A DNA stretch of 64,000 nt from Chlorocebus sabaeus. Lineage: Eukaryota; Chordata; Mammalia; Primates; Cercopithecidae. Within the stretch, counting starts at the first letter, position 1. Every line of letters begins with the position of its first letter. Shown in pieces: positions 1 through 10,380 of this stretch. The stretch spans positions 372,001 to 436,000 of the forward strand of contig NW_027327435.1 in assembly GCF_047675955.1 (NCBI RefSeq), written 5' to 3'. The notes under the pieces are model-generated. The model did no database searches, had not been told where the DNA came from, and was given only the letters and a program-made list of their open reading frames with translations. Both the position numbers and the translations under genes were made by a program.

Positions 1-503
1 AACCAAGTTGGAAAACACTCTTCAGTATATCATCCAGGAGAACATCCCCAATCTAGTAGGGCAGGCCAACATTCAAATCCAGGAAATACAGAGAACACCA
101 CAAAGATACTCCTCGAGAAGAGCAACTCCAAGACACATAATTGCCAGATTCACCAAAGTTGAAATGAAGAAAAAACCTTAAGGGCAGCCAGAGAGAAAGG
201 TCGGGTTATCCACAAAGGAAAGCCCATCAGACTAACAGCAGATCTCTCGGCAGAAACTCTACAAGCCAGAAGAGAGTGGGGGCAATATTCAACATTCTTA
301 AAGAAAATAATTTTCAACCCAGAATTTCATATCCAGCCAAACTAAGTTTCATAAGTGAAGGAGAAATAAAATCCTTTACAGATAAGCAAATGCTTAGAGA
401 TTTTGTCACCACTAGGCCTGCCTTACAAGAGACCCTGAAGGAAGCACTAAACATGGAAAGGAACAACCGGTACCAGCCACTGCAAAAACATGCCAAAATG
501 TAA
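1..503 (+). pseudogene. L1 ORF1p C-terminal fragment, two frameshifts
   Basis: Encodes the end of the L1 RNA-binding chaperone ORF1p, covering part of the RRM and the C-terminal domain and ending NHAKM-like (KHAKM) at a TAA at 501-503. In the family this protein trimerises, coats L1 RNA and is needed in cis for retrotransposition. Reading starts in the frame beginning at base 2 (TKLENTLQYIIQEN...). It moves to the frame of base 178 (LRAAREKGR...) after a 1-bp deletion in the A-rich stretch about 167-177. It then moves to the frame of base 282 (AIFNILKENNFQPR...) after a second 1-bp deletion in the G run about 278-282. Apart from these shifts the protein is well conserved. An open frame from 276 starts at a GTG inside the gene and is not a real start. 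The N-terminal coiled coil is outside the window. Confidence 0.93.
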
Positions 504-566
504 AGACCATCAAGGCTAGGAAGAAACTGCATCAACTAACGAGCAAAATACCCAGTTAATATCATA
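504..566 (+). other. L1 inter-ORF spacer
   Basis: The 63 bp between the ORF1 stop (501-503) and the ORF2 ATG (567) match the expected length and A-rich character of the primate L1 inter-ORF region, across which ORF2 is translated by an unconventional reinitiation-type mechanism in the family. No separate feature is seen here. Confidence 0.85.
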
Positions 567-3500
567 ATGGTAGGATCAAGTTCACACATAACAATATTAA
601 CCTTAAATGTAAATGGACTAAATGCTCCAATTAAAAGACATAGACTGGCAAACTGGAAAAAGAGTCAAGAACCATCAGTCTGCTGTATTCAGGAGACCAA
701 TCTCACACACAGAGACATACATAGGCTCAAAATAAAGGGATGGAGGAAGATTTACCAAGCAAATGGAGAACAAAAAAAAGCAGGGGTTGCAATACTAGTC
801 TCTGATAAAACAGACTTTAAACCATCAAAGATCAAAAGAGACAAAGAAGGCCATTACATAATGGTAAAGGGATCAATTCAACAGGAAGAGCTAACTATCC
901 TAAATATATATGCACCCAATACAGGAGCACCCAGATTCATAAAGCAAGTACCTAGAGCCTTACAAAGAGACTTAGACTCCCATACAATAATAATGGGAGA
1001 CTTCAACACTCCACTGTCAACATTAGACAGATCAACAAGACAGAAAGTTAACAAGGATATCCAGGAATTGAACTCATCTCTGCAGCAAGCAGACCTAATA
1101 GACATCTATAGAACTCTCCACCCCAAATCAACAGAATATACATTCTCCTCAGCACCACATCGCACTTATTCCAAAATTGACCACATAGTTGGAAGTAAAG
1201 CACTCCTCAGTAAATGTACAAGAACAGAAATTGTAACAAACTGTCTCTCAGACCACACTGTAATCAAACTAGAACTCAGGACTAAGGAACTCAATCAAAA
1301 CCGCTCAACTACATGGAAACTGAACAACCTGCTCCTGCATGACTACTGGGTACATGACGAAATGAAGGTAGAAATAAAGATGTTCTTTGAAACCAATGAG
1401 AACAAAGATACAACATACCAGAATCTCTGGGACACATTTAAAGCAGTGTGTAGAGGGAAATTTATAGCACTAAATGCCCACAAGAGAAAGCAGGAAAGAT
1501 CTAAAATTGACACTCTAACATCGCAATTAAAAGAACTAGAGAAGCAAGAGCAAACTCATTCAGAAGCTAGCAGAAGGCAAGAAATAACTCAGAACAGAGC
1601 AGAACTGAAGGAGATAGAGACACAAAAATCCCTCCAAAAAATCAATGAATCCAGGAGTTGGTTTTTTGAAAAGATCAACAAAATTGACAGACCGCTAGCA
1701 AGACTAATAAAGAAGAAAAGGGAGAAGAATCAAATAGACGCAATAAAAAATGATGAAGGGGATATCACCACGGACCCCACAGAAATACAAACTACCATCA
1801 GAGAATACTATAAACACCTCTTCGCAAATAAACTAGAAAATCTAGAAGAAATGGATAATTTCCTGGACACTTACACTCTTCCAAGACTAAACCAGGAAGA
1901 AGTTGAATCCCTGAATAGACCAATAGCAGGCTCTGAAATTGAGGCAATAATTAATAGCCTACCAATCAAAAAAAGTCCAGGACCAGATGGATTCACAGCT
2001 GAATTCTACCAGAGGTACAAGGAGGAGCTGGTACCATTCCTTCTGAAACTATTCCAATCAATAGAAAAACAGGGAATCCTCCCTAACTCATTTTATGAGG
2101 CCAACATCATCCTGATACCAAAGCCTGGCAGAGACACAACAAAAAAAGAGAATTTTAGACCAATATCCCTGATGAACATCGATGCAAAAATCCTCAATAA
2201 AATACTGGCAAACCGGATTCAACAGCACATCAAAAAGCTTATCCACCATGATCAAGTGGGCTTCATCCCTGGGATGCAAGGCTGGTTCAACATTCGCAAA
2301 TCAATAAACATAATCCAGCATATAAACAGAACCAAAGACAAGAACCACATCATTATCTCAATCGATGCAGAAAAGGCTTTTGACAAAATTCAACAGCCCT
2401 TCATGCTAAAAACGCTCAATAAATTCGGTATTGATGGAACGTACCTCAAAATCATAAGAGCTATTTATGACAAACCCACAGCCAATATCATACTGAATGG
2501 GCAAAAACTGGAAAAATTCCCTTTGAAAACTGGCACAAGACAGGGATGCCCTCTCTCACCACTCCTATTCAACATAGTGTTGGAAGTCCTGGCTAGTGCA
2601 ATCAGGCAAGAGAAAGAAATCAAGGGGATTCAGTTAGGAAAAGAAGAAGTCAAATTGTCCCTCTTTGCAGATGACATGATTGTATATTTAGAAAATCCCA
2701 TTGTCTCAGCCCGAAATCTCCTTAAGCTGATAAGCAACTTCAGCAAAGTCTCAGGATACAAAATTAATGTGCAAAAATCACAAGCATTCGTATACACCAG
2801 TAACAGACAAACAGAGAGCCAAATCATGAATGAACTTCCATTCACAATTGCTTCAAAGAGAATAAAACACCTAGGAATCCAACTTACAAGGGATGTAAAG
2901 GACCTCTTCAAGGAGAACTACAAACCACTGCTCAATGAAATAAAAGAGGACACAAAAAAATGGAAAAACATACCATGCTCATGGATAGGAAGAATCAATA
3001 TAGTGAAAATGGCCATACTGCCCAAGGTTATTTATAGATTCAATGCCATCCCCATCAAGCTACCAATGAGTTTCTTCACAGAATTGGAAAAAACTGCTTT
3101 AAAGTTCATATGGAACCAAAAAAGAGCCCGCATTTCCAAGACAATCCTATGTCACAAGAACAAAGCTGGAGGCATCACGCTACCTGACTTCAAACTATAC
3201 TACAAGGCTACAGTAACCAAAACAGCATGGTACTGGTACCAAAACAGAGATATAGACCAATGGAACAGAACAGAGTCCTCAGAAATAATACCACACATCT
3301 AGAGTCATCTGATCTTTGACAAACCTGAGAGAAACAAGAAATGGGGAAAGGATTCCCTATTTAATAAATGGTGCTGGGGAAATTGGCTAGCCATAAGCAG
3401 AAAGCTGAAACTGGATCCTTTCCTTACTCCTTATACGAAAATTAATTCAAGATGGATTAGAGACTTAAACGTTAGACCTAATACCATGAAAACCCTAGAG

Positions 3501-3632
3501 GAAAACCTAGGTAGTACCATTCAGGACATAGGCATGGGCAAAGACTTCATGTCTAAAACACCAAAAGCAATGGCAGCAAAAGCCAAAATTGACAAATGGG
3601 ATCTCATTAAACTAAAGAGCTTCTGCACAGCA

Positions 3633-3650
3633 AAAGATACTACCATCAGA
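3633..3650 (+). repeat. 5' target-site duplication of Alu 1
   Basis: AAAGATACTACCATCAGA matches the 3' copy at 3952-3969 (AAAGAAACTACCATCAGA) with one mismatch. The 3' copy agrees with the L1 sequence expected at this place, so the substitution probably arose in the 5' copy. Confidence 0.92.
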
Positions 3651-3951
3651 GGCCGGACGCGGTGGCTCAAGCCTGTAATCCCAGCACTTAGGGAGGACGA
3701 GACAGGCGGATCACGAGGTCAGGAGATCGAGAGCATCCTGGCTAACACGGTGAAACCCCATCTCTACTAAAAATACAAAAAACTAGCCGGGTGAGGTGGC
3801 GGGCACCTGTAGTCCCAGCTACTCTGCAGGCTGAGGCAGGAGAATGGCGTGAACCCGGGAGGAGGAGCTTGCAGTGAGCTGAGATCCGGCCACTGCACTC
3901 CAGCCCGGGCTACAGAGCAAGACTCCGTCTCAAAAAAAAAAAAAAAAAAAG
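3651..3951 (+). mobile_element. AluY-like SINE inserted into L1 ORF2
   Basis: Begins GGCCGGACGCGGTGGCTCA, has left and right arms joined by an A-rich linker (ACTAAAAATACAAAAAA), and ends in a 19-A tail (3932-3950). It is flanked by an 18-bp direct repeat with one mismatch (3633-3650 and 3952-3969). The right arm reads GATCCGGCCACTGC where human AluY has a GATCGCGCCACTGC form; I associate this with cercopithecid AluY. It sits in sense orientation inside ORF2, so it postdates the L1 and destroys the C-terminal coding region. It contributes most of the codons of a spurious open frame running across the 5' Alu junction. Confidence 0.97.
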
Positions 3952-3969
3952 AAAGAAACTACCATCAGA
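3952..3969 (+). repeat. 3' target-site duplication of Alu 1
   Basis: Directly follows the Alu A tail (with a single G at 3951) and repeats the 18 bp that precede the element at 3633-3650, with one mismatch. L1 ORF2 resumes from here. Confidence 0.92.
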
Positions 3970-4712
3970 GTGAACAGGCAACCTACAGAATGGGAGAAAA
4001 TTTTTGCAATCTACTCATCTGACAAAGGCTAATATCCAGAACCTACAAAGACCTCAAACAAATTTACAAGAAAAAGACAAACAACCCCATCAAAAAGTGG
4101 GCAAAGGATATGAACAGGCATTTCTCAAAAGAAGACATTCATACAGCCAACAGACACATGAAAAAATGCTCATCATCACTGGCCATCAGAGAAATGCAAA
4201 TCAAAACCACACTGAGATACCATCTCACACCAGTTAGAATGGTGATCATTAAAAAGTCAGGAAACAACAGGTGCTGGAGAGGATGTGGAGAAATAGGAAC
4301 ATTTTTACACTGTTGGTGGGATTGTAAACTAGTTCAATCATTATGGAAAACAGTATGGCGATTCCTCAAGGATCTAGAACTAGACATACCATATGACCCA
4401 GCCATCCCATTACGGGGTATATACCCAAAGGATTATAAATCATGCTGCTATAAAGACACATGCACACGTATGTTTATTGCGGCACTATTCACAATAGCAA
4501 AGACTTGGAATCAACCCAAATGTCCATCAGTGACAGACTGGATTAAGAAAATGTGGCAAATAAACACCATGGAATACTATGCAGCCATAAAAAAGGATGA
4601 GTTTGTGTCCTTTGTAGGGACATGGATGCAGCTGGAAACCATCATTCTTAGCAAACTATCACAAGAACAGAAAACCAAACACCGCATGTTCTCACTCATA
4701 GGTGGGAACTGA

Positions 4713-4954
4713 ACAATGAGATCACTTGGACTCGGGAAGGGGAACACCACACACCGGGGCCTATCATGGGGAGGTGGAAGGGGGGAGGGATTGCACTGGG
4801 AGTTATACCTGATGTAAATACGAGTTGATGGGTGCTGACGAGTTGATGGGTGCAGCACAGCAACAGGGCACAAGTATACATATGTAACCAACCTGCACGT
4901 TATGCACATGTACCCTAGAACTTAAAATATAAAAAAAAAAAAAAAAAAAAAAAA
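4713..4954 (+). other. L1 3' UTR and poly(A) tail
   Basis: Follows the ORF2 TGA. It contains a G-rich polypurine tract (about 4769-4790, GGGGAGGTGGAAGGGGGGAG), typical of primate L1 3' UTRs and able in principle to form G-quadruplex structures. It ends with the conserved ACATATGTAACCAACCTGCA and CACATGTACCCTAGAACTTA segments, then 24 A at 4931-4954. The GAGTTGATGGGTGC motif is duplicated (about 4822-4856). No clean AATAAA is seen before the tail. Confidence 0.92.
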
Positions 4955-5082
4955 GAAGCAACCAACCACATCCCTCCTTCCCACTAGAGGCTTCCAGGCT
5001 GAAACAGGTTGATACAGGGAGAGGAGGAGAAGATACGCAACTAAGTCACATTTTGAGATCTGTTTAATAATAATTCTAATTT
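4955..5082. other. Short unique-looking segment
   Basis: About 130 bp between the young L1 tail and an older L1 fragment. I recognise no gene or repeat family in it. Its first bases (GAAGCAACCAACCACATCCC) would be the 3' target-site duplication of the L1, but the 5' partner is outside the window. Confidence 0.6.
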
Positions 5083-5510
5083 CATGTTCTCACTTATTTG
5101 TGAGATCTAAAAATCAAAAGAATTGAACTAATGGAGATAGAGAGTAGAAGCATGGTTACCAGAGGCTGGGAAGGGTAGTGGGGGTTTGAGGCAAAGCTGG
5201 AGATGGTTAATGGGTACAAAAAAACAGAAAGAATAAATAAGATCTAGTATTTGATAGCACAACAAGGCGACTATAGTCAGGAATAATTTAACTGTGCATT
5301 TTAAAATAACTAAAAGAGTCTAATTGGATTGCTTGTAACACAAAGGATAAATGCTTGAGAGAATGGATACCCCATTTTACATGACGTGATTATTATTCAT
5401 TGCATGCCTGAATCAGAACATCTCATGCACCCCATAAATACATACATCTACTATATACCCACAAAATTGAAATAATTTTAAAAAATAAAAAATAAAAAAT
5501 AAAAAATAAT
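5083..5510 (+). mobile_element. Older LINE-1 3' end (L1PB/L1MA-like fragment)
   Basis: The run from TCATGTTCTCACTTATTTG through GATAGAGAGTAGAAGCATGG, TTACCAGAGGCTGGGAAGGG, TTGATAGCACAACAAGGCGA and CCCCATAAATACATACATCT to an A-rich end is the characteristic 3' UTR of older primate L1 (L1PB to L1MA age range). Only the 3' end is present, so this is a 5'-truncated insertion. It is clearly more diverged than the L1 at 1-4954. The exact subfamily needs a repeat library. Confidence 0.8.
5479..5509 (+). repeat. (TAAAAAA)n-like simple repeat at L1 3' end
   Basis: About four units of AATAAAAAATAAAAA-type sequence at the end of the older L1 fragment, most simply its poly(A) tail expanded into a microsatellite. 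Confidence 0.8.
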
Positions 5511-6225
5511 CTTCCACTTATTTTTTAGGAAAAGCACATAACTAAATTGTTACAAAAGGATTGACCAAACAATCCTTTGAATGGTTTGAGTCAGCAGTTG
5601 TGGCAGGAATGCGGTTGGGGTAAATGGGGAGAAGTGAGTGAAGATAAAAGGAATTGGACAAGTGTTGATGTTGGTGAAATGAATGATGAGTACCTAGCGG
5701 TAATCCACTATTGTATGCATTTGGAATTTATCATAAAAATATTTTTGAAAGAACATATTCACTACTGAAAATTCAAACAAGGGGAATAAATTAAAGACCA
5801 CTTATCATCCTATAATTTCAAACATTAAAAAGATTTATTATTTTATGAGAAAATTATAGCATTATATAAATATGGTATATTAATTTTTAAATAGCATTAT
5901 ACCTGAGTATTTTGCTAAGCTATTGTAATGTATCAAATATATATTTTACTTATTTTTATAAAAGTGAGACATAAAGTAAGCCTAAAAGAGATATACTAGA
6001 ATAATAAGTACTAGAAATATAAAATAATTCTATATAAAATGATTAAATATAAATATGAAAAGAATTATAATTTAATGGCACCAGGAAAAATCATACTTGA
6101 TTTAAAAAAACTTGTAAAGTAAAATAGAATTCAAAAAGCTTTAATTGTATTTGTATTTGACACTGTTATACTTAGTTTTTTAGCATGATATAATTATGAA
6201 AAATATTTAAAGCAATGTTATTACC
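5511..6225. other. AT-rich intergenic segment, no gene
   Basis: Strongly AT-rich sequence without a convincing coding region. A 63-codon open frame at 5577-5768 has no recognisable domain. The stretch about 5655-5740 (GATGTTGGTGAAATGAATGA ... GCATTTGGAATTTATCATAA) faintly resembles the extreme 3' end of an old mammalian L1, but I would not assert it. Nothing else is supported. Confidence 0.6.
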
Positions 6226-6720
6226 TGTGGAAGACATCCGAGTTCTGGAGACATTGGCGGCGAATCTGTATAGGTTTGCAGCACCCTCCATTCTTGCTTC
6301 CTCAGAAGGAATTCCACTAAGGGGCATAAGGCAGATAGTGAGACAGAGGTAATTCTCAGAGCAGGAGTGAAGGTTTATTAAAAGGCTTTAAAACAGAAAG
6401 GAAAAGAAGGGAAGTACAACCTGGAAGAGGGCCAAGTGGGAGACTTGAGAAGCCAAGTGCACAGCTTGAATTCTTGATTTGGGGTTTTATACATTGGCAT
6501 ACTTCCGGGATCTTGCCTTACTTCTCCTCACTCCTGAGATCTCATTGGGAAGTTGCTGATCAGTTTCAGGTGTTTTCTATTAGAAGCCTGCCTATCCTTG
6601 ACACCAGGTATGACCAATTACTACTTTAGAGAAACAGTTAACAACCCCTTGACCATCACCTGAGGGTTTCCCAACACATTTGGTGTGTGGAAGAGGGGAG
6701 CCCTCTCCTGCCCTGCTCAT
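6226..6720 (-). mobile_element. Probable solo LTR of an ERV1-type endogenous retrovirus
   Basis: Read on the minus strand the segment has LTR architecture. It has a TATAAAA-type box (complement of 6485-6491), then an AATAAA polyadenylation signal about 110 bp downstream (complement of 6374-6379), then an R/U5-like region ending CTTCCACA at about 6227. The 5' part in that orientation begins near TGAGCAGGGCAGGAGAGGGC. No gag, pol or env flanks it, so it would be a solo LTR. I could not identify a clean 4-bp target duplication, so the ends are approximate (the right end may extend to about 6745). The family name is not assigned. Confidence 0.55.
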
Positions 6721-6855
6721 ACTTGACTAGCTTTCTACTGCAACAATATTTGTTGAATATTCTTTATGTACTAAGTAATAAGAATTCTGATATTTCATGA
6801 GTGATTGTTACACAAAATTATAAAAATAAAAAAGAAATTAAGCATGTAATATTTT
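6721..6855. other. AT-rich segment at the satellite boundary
   Basis: About 135 bp of AT-rich DNA between the LTR and the first satellite monomer, ending in an 11-A run just before the alphoid GGTGGAAAGAAGCTTTCTGA. No gene seen. It is the last non-satellite sequence in the window. Confidence 0.7.
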
Positions 6856-9800
6856 AAAAAAAAAAAGGTGGAAAGAAGCTTTCTGAGAAACTGCTTTGTG
6901 TTCTGTTAATTCATCTCACAGAGTTACAGCTTTCCCCTCAAGAAGCCTTTCCCTAAGAGTGTTCTGGTGAAATTTGCAAAGTGACGTTTGGAAGCCCATA
7001 GAGGGCTATGGAGAAAAAGGAAATATCTTAAGATAAAAACTGAAAAGAAGCTTTCTGAGAAACTGCTTCGTGCTCTGTTAATTCATCTCACAGGGTTACA
7101 GCTTTCACCTCAAGAAGCCTTTGGCTAAGACTGTTCTTGTGGAATTTTCAAAGTGATATTTGTAAGCCCATAGAGGGATATGGTGGAAAAGGAAATATCC
7201 TAAGATAAAAACTGAAAAGAAGACTTCTAAGAAACTGCATTGTGTTCTGTTAATTCATCTCACAGATATACAGCTTTCTCCTCAAGAAGCTTTTCGTTAA
7301 GACTGTTCTTCTGGAATTTGCAAAGTGATATTTGGAAGCCCATAGAGGGCTACAGTGAAAAAGGAAATAACTTCTGTTAAAAACAGGAAAGAAGCTTTCT
7401 GAGAAACTGCTTTGTGTTCTGTTAATTCATCTCACAGAGTTACAGCTTTCCCCTCAAGAAGACTTTCGCTAAGACTGTTTTGTGGAATTTGCAAAGTGAT
7501 ATTTGGAAGCCCATAGAGGGCCATGGTGAACAAGGAAATATCTTCCATTAAAAAGTGGAAAGAAGCTTTCTGAGAAACTGCTTCGTGTTCTGTTAATTCA
7601 TCTCACAGTGTTACAAATTTCTCCACAAGAAACCTTTAGCTAAGGCTGATCTTGTGGAACTTGAAAAGTGATATATGGAAGCCCATAGGGGGCTATGGTG
7701 AAAAAGGAAGTATCTTCCGTTAAAATCTGGAAAGAAGATTTCTGAGAAACTAATTTGTGTTCTGTTAATTCATCTCAGAGACTTACAGATTTCCCCTCAT
7801 GAAGCCTTTCCCTAAGACTGTTCTTGTGGAATTGACAAAGTGATATTTGGAAGCCCACAGAGGGATACGGTGAAAAAGGAGATATCCTAAGATAAAAACT
7901 GAAAAGAAGCTTTCTGAGAAACTGCCTTGTGTTCTGTCAATTTATCTCACAGAGTTACAGCTTTCCCCTCAAGAAGACTTTCGCGATGGCGGTTCTTGTG
8001 GAATTTGAAAAGTGACATTTGGAAGCCCATGGAGGGCTATGGTGAAAAAGGAAATATCTTCAGTTAAAAACTGGAAAGAAGCTTTCTGAGAAACTGCTTT
8101 GTGTTCTGTTAATTCATATCACAGAGTTACAGCTTTCCCCTCAAGAAGCCTTTCGCTAAGACTGTTCTTGTGGAATTTGCAAAGGGATATTTGGAAGACC
8201 TTACAAGGCTATGGTGAAAAAGGAAATATACTAAGATAAAAACCGAAAAGAAGATTTCTGAGAAACTGCTTTGTGTTCTGATAGTTCATCTCGCAGAGTT
8301 ACAGCTTTCCCCTCAAGAATCCGTTCACTAAGACTGTTCTTGGGAAATTTTGAAAGTAATATTTGGAAGGCCATACAGGGCTATGGTGAAAAAGGAAATA
8401 ACTTTCCTTAAAAACTGGAAAGAAGCTTTCTGAGAAACTGCTTTGTGTTCTGTTAATTCATCTCACAGAGTTACAGCTTTCCCCTCAAGAAGCCTTTCGT
8501 TAAGACTGTTCTTGTGGAATTTGCAAAGTGATATTTGGAAGCCCATAGAGGTCGATGGTGAAAAAGGAAATATCTTCCGTTAAAAAGTGGAAAGAAGCTT
8601 TCTGAGAAACTTCTTTGTGTTCTGTTAATTCATCTCACAGAGTTACACCTTTGCCCTCAAGAATCCTTTCGCTAAGACTGTTCTTGTGGAATTTGCAAAG
8701 TGATATTTGGAAGCCTAGAGCAGGCTATGGTGAAAAAGGAAATATCCTAAGATAAAAACTGAAAAGAAGCTTTCTGAGAAACTGATTTGTGTTCTGTTAA
8801 TTCATCTCACAGAGTTACAGCTTTCCCTTCAAGAAGCCTTTGCCTAAGACTCTTCTTGCGGAATTTGCAAAGTGATATTTGGAAGCCCATAGAGGGCTAA
8901 GGTGAAAAAGGAAATAGCTCCCGTTAAAAACTGGAAAGAAGCTTTCTGAGAACCTGCTTTGTGTTCTGTTAATTCATCTCACAGAGTTATATCTTTCCCC
9001 TCAAGAAGCCTTTCGCTAATACTGTTCTTGTGGAATTTGCAAAGTGATATTTCGAAAACCATAGAGGGCTATGTTGAAAATGGAAATATCCTTAGATAAA
9101 AACCGAAAAGAAGCTTTCTGAGAAACTGCTTTGTGTTCTGTTAATTCATCTCAGAGAGGTACAGCTTTCCCCTCAAGAAGTCTTTCTCTGAGACTGTTCT
9201 TGTGGAAAATGCAAAGTGATGTTTGGAAGCTCAAAGGGGCTATGGTGAAAAAGTTAGTTCATCTCACAGAGTTACAGCTTCCCCTCAGGAAGCCGTTCAC
9301 TAAGACTGTTCTTGTGAAATTTGGAAAGTAATATTTGGAAGCCCATAGAGTGCAATGGTGAAAAAGCAAATATCTTCCATTAAAAACTGTAAAGAATGTT
9401 TCTGAGAAACTGACTTGTGTTCTGTTAATTCATGTCACAGAGTTACATCTTTCCACTCAAGAAGCCTTTCCCTAAGACTGTTCTTGTGGAATTTCCAAAG
9501 TGATATTTGGAAGCCCATAGATGGCTTTGGTGAAAGAGAGAATATCTTCCTTAAAAAACTGGAAAGAAGCTTTCGGAGAGACAGCTTTGTGTTCCATTAA
9601 TTCATCTCACAGAGTTACAGCTTTCCCCTCAAGAAGCCTTTCGCTAAGACTGTTCTTGTGGAATTTGCAACGTGACATTTGGAAGCCCATAAAAGGCCAT
9701 GGTGAAAAAGGAAATATCTTCAGTTAAAAACTGAAAAGAAGCTTTCTGAGATACTGCTTTGTATTCTCTTAATTCATATCACACAATTACAGCATTTCCC

Positions 9801-10380
9801 TCAAGAAGCCTTTCGCTAAGACTGCTCTTTTGCAATTTGCAGAGTGATATTTGGAACCCCTAGAGGACTATGGTGAAAAAGTAAATATCTTCCGTTAAAA
9901 ACTGGCAAGAAGCTTTCTGAGAAACTGCTTTGTGTTCTGTTAATTCATCTCACAGTGTTACAGCTTTCCCTCAGGGAGCCTATAGTTAAAGCTGTTCTTG
10001 TAGAATTTGCAAAGCGATATTTGGAAGCCCATAGAAGTCTATGGTGAAAAAGGAAATATCCTAAGAAAAAAACTGAAAAGAAGCCTTCTAAGAAACTGCA
10101 TTGTGTTCTGTTAATTCATCTCACAGAGTTACAGCTTTCTCCTTAAGAAGCTTTTCGCTAAGACTGTTCTTCTGGAATTTGCAAAGTGATATTTGGAAGC
10201 CCAAAGAGGGCTACGGTGAAAAAGTAAATATCCTAAAATAGAAACTGAAAAGAAACTTTCTGAGAAACTGATTTGTGTTATGCTAATTCATCTCATAGAG
10301 TTACAGCTTTCCTCTCAAGAAGCCTTTTGCTAAGACGCTTCTTGTGGAATTTGCAAAGTGATATTTCGAAGACCATAGAG
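6856..10380 (+). repeat. Alpha satellite, edge block, monomeric
   Basis: First block of the array next to unique DNA, about 20 monomers. Many alternate between a CTTCCGTTAAAAACTGG type and a CCTAAGATAAAAACTGA type, hinting at a dimeric ancestor. One monomer is internally deleted at about 9254 (roughly 60 bp missing between the pJalpha-type box and TTAGTTCATCTCACAG). No long high-identity duplication was seen inside this block. Confidence 0.85.
9200..9320 (+). repeat. Internally deleted alphoid monomer
   Basis: The sequence passes from CTATGGTGAAAAAG straight to TTAGTTCATCTCACAG at about 9254, missing roughly 60 bp (the GAAATATC...TTCTG part). The break shifts the monomer ladder locally. Confidence 0.85.

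Larger units (their letters stand above)
567..4712 (+). pseudogene. L1 ORF2p (endonuclease / reverse transcriptase), interrupted
   Basis: ORF2p nicks target DNA and reverse-transcribes L1 or Alu RNA at the nick. The N-terminal APE-type endonuclease (about residues 1-239) keeps N14, E43, D145, N147, T192, D205, S228 and H230. The reverse transcriptase keeps motif A D600 (codon 2364-2366) and the FADD motif with D702/D703 (codons 2670-2675). The numbering equals the human protein, so there are no in-frame indels up to there. The frame is open for 911 codons, then hits TAG at 3300-3302, where the family has a tyrosine codon. It stays in the same frame to the Alu insertion at 3651. After the Alu, a 1-bp deletion near 4026-4028 shifts frame again; the last 200 codons (from about 4110, with the cysteine-rich segment CWRGC...HCWWDC) are open to TGA at 4710-4712. 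The usual length is about 1275 codons. A truncated protein of 911 residues would lack the C-terminal segment. Confidence 0.95.
1..4954 (+). mobile_element. LINE-1 (L1PA/L1RS-like) retrotransposon, 5' part outside window, degenerate
   Basis: Contains, in order, the C-terminal part of ORF1, the 63-bp inter-ORF spacer, the whole of ORF2 (interrupted), a 3' UTR and a poly(A) tract of 24 A at 4931-4954. This is the standard primate L1 order. The 3' UTR has GAGTTGATGGGTGC twice (about 4822-4856), an arrangement I associate with Old World monkey L1 rather than human L1PA; that subfamily call is from memory. The 5' end lies upstream, so I cannot tell whether the copy was full length or 5'-truncated, and the 5' target-site duplication is not visible. 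The copy is relatively young: ORF2 is open for 911 codons. It is dead, however, because of two ORF1 frameshifts, an ORF2 stop, an ORF2 frameshift and an Alu insertion. Confidence 0.96.

Noticed and set aside
3486..3770. 94-codon open frame on the + strand
   Set aside because: It is the in-frame continuation of L1 ORF2 after the stop at 3300, running into the inserted Alu; not an independent gene.
4769..4790. G-rich run as a regulatory G-quadruplex
   Set aside because: It is the standard polypurine tract of the primate L1 3' UTR, so not a separate feature.
314..4909. Antisense open frames over the L1 (for example 314-535, 878-1105, 2630-2911, 4577-4909)
   Set aside because: Shadows of ORF1, ORF2 and the 3' UTR with no recognisable domains.
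5577..5768. 63-codon open frame in AT-rich DNA
   Set aside because: No domain, no neighbours and composition like the surrounding non-coding DNA.
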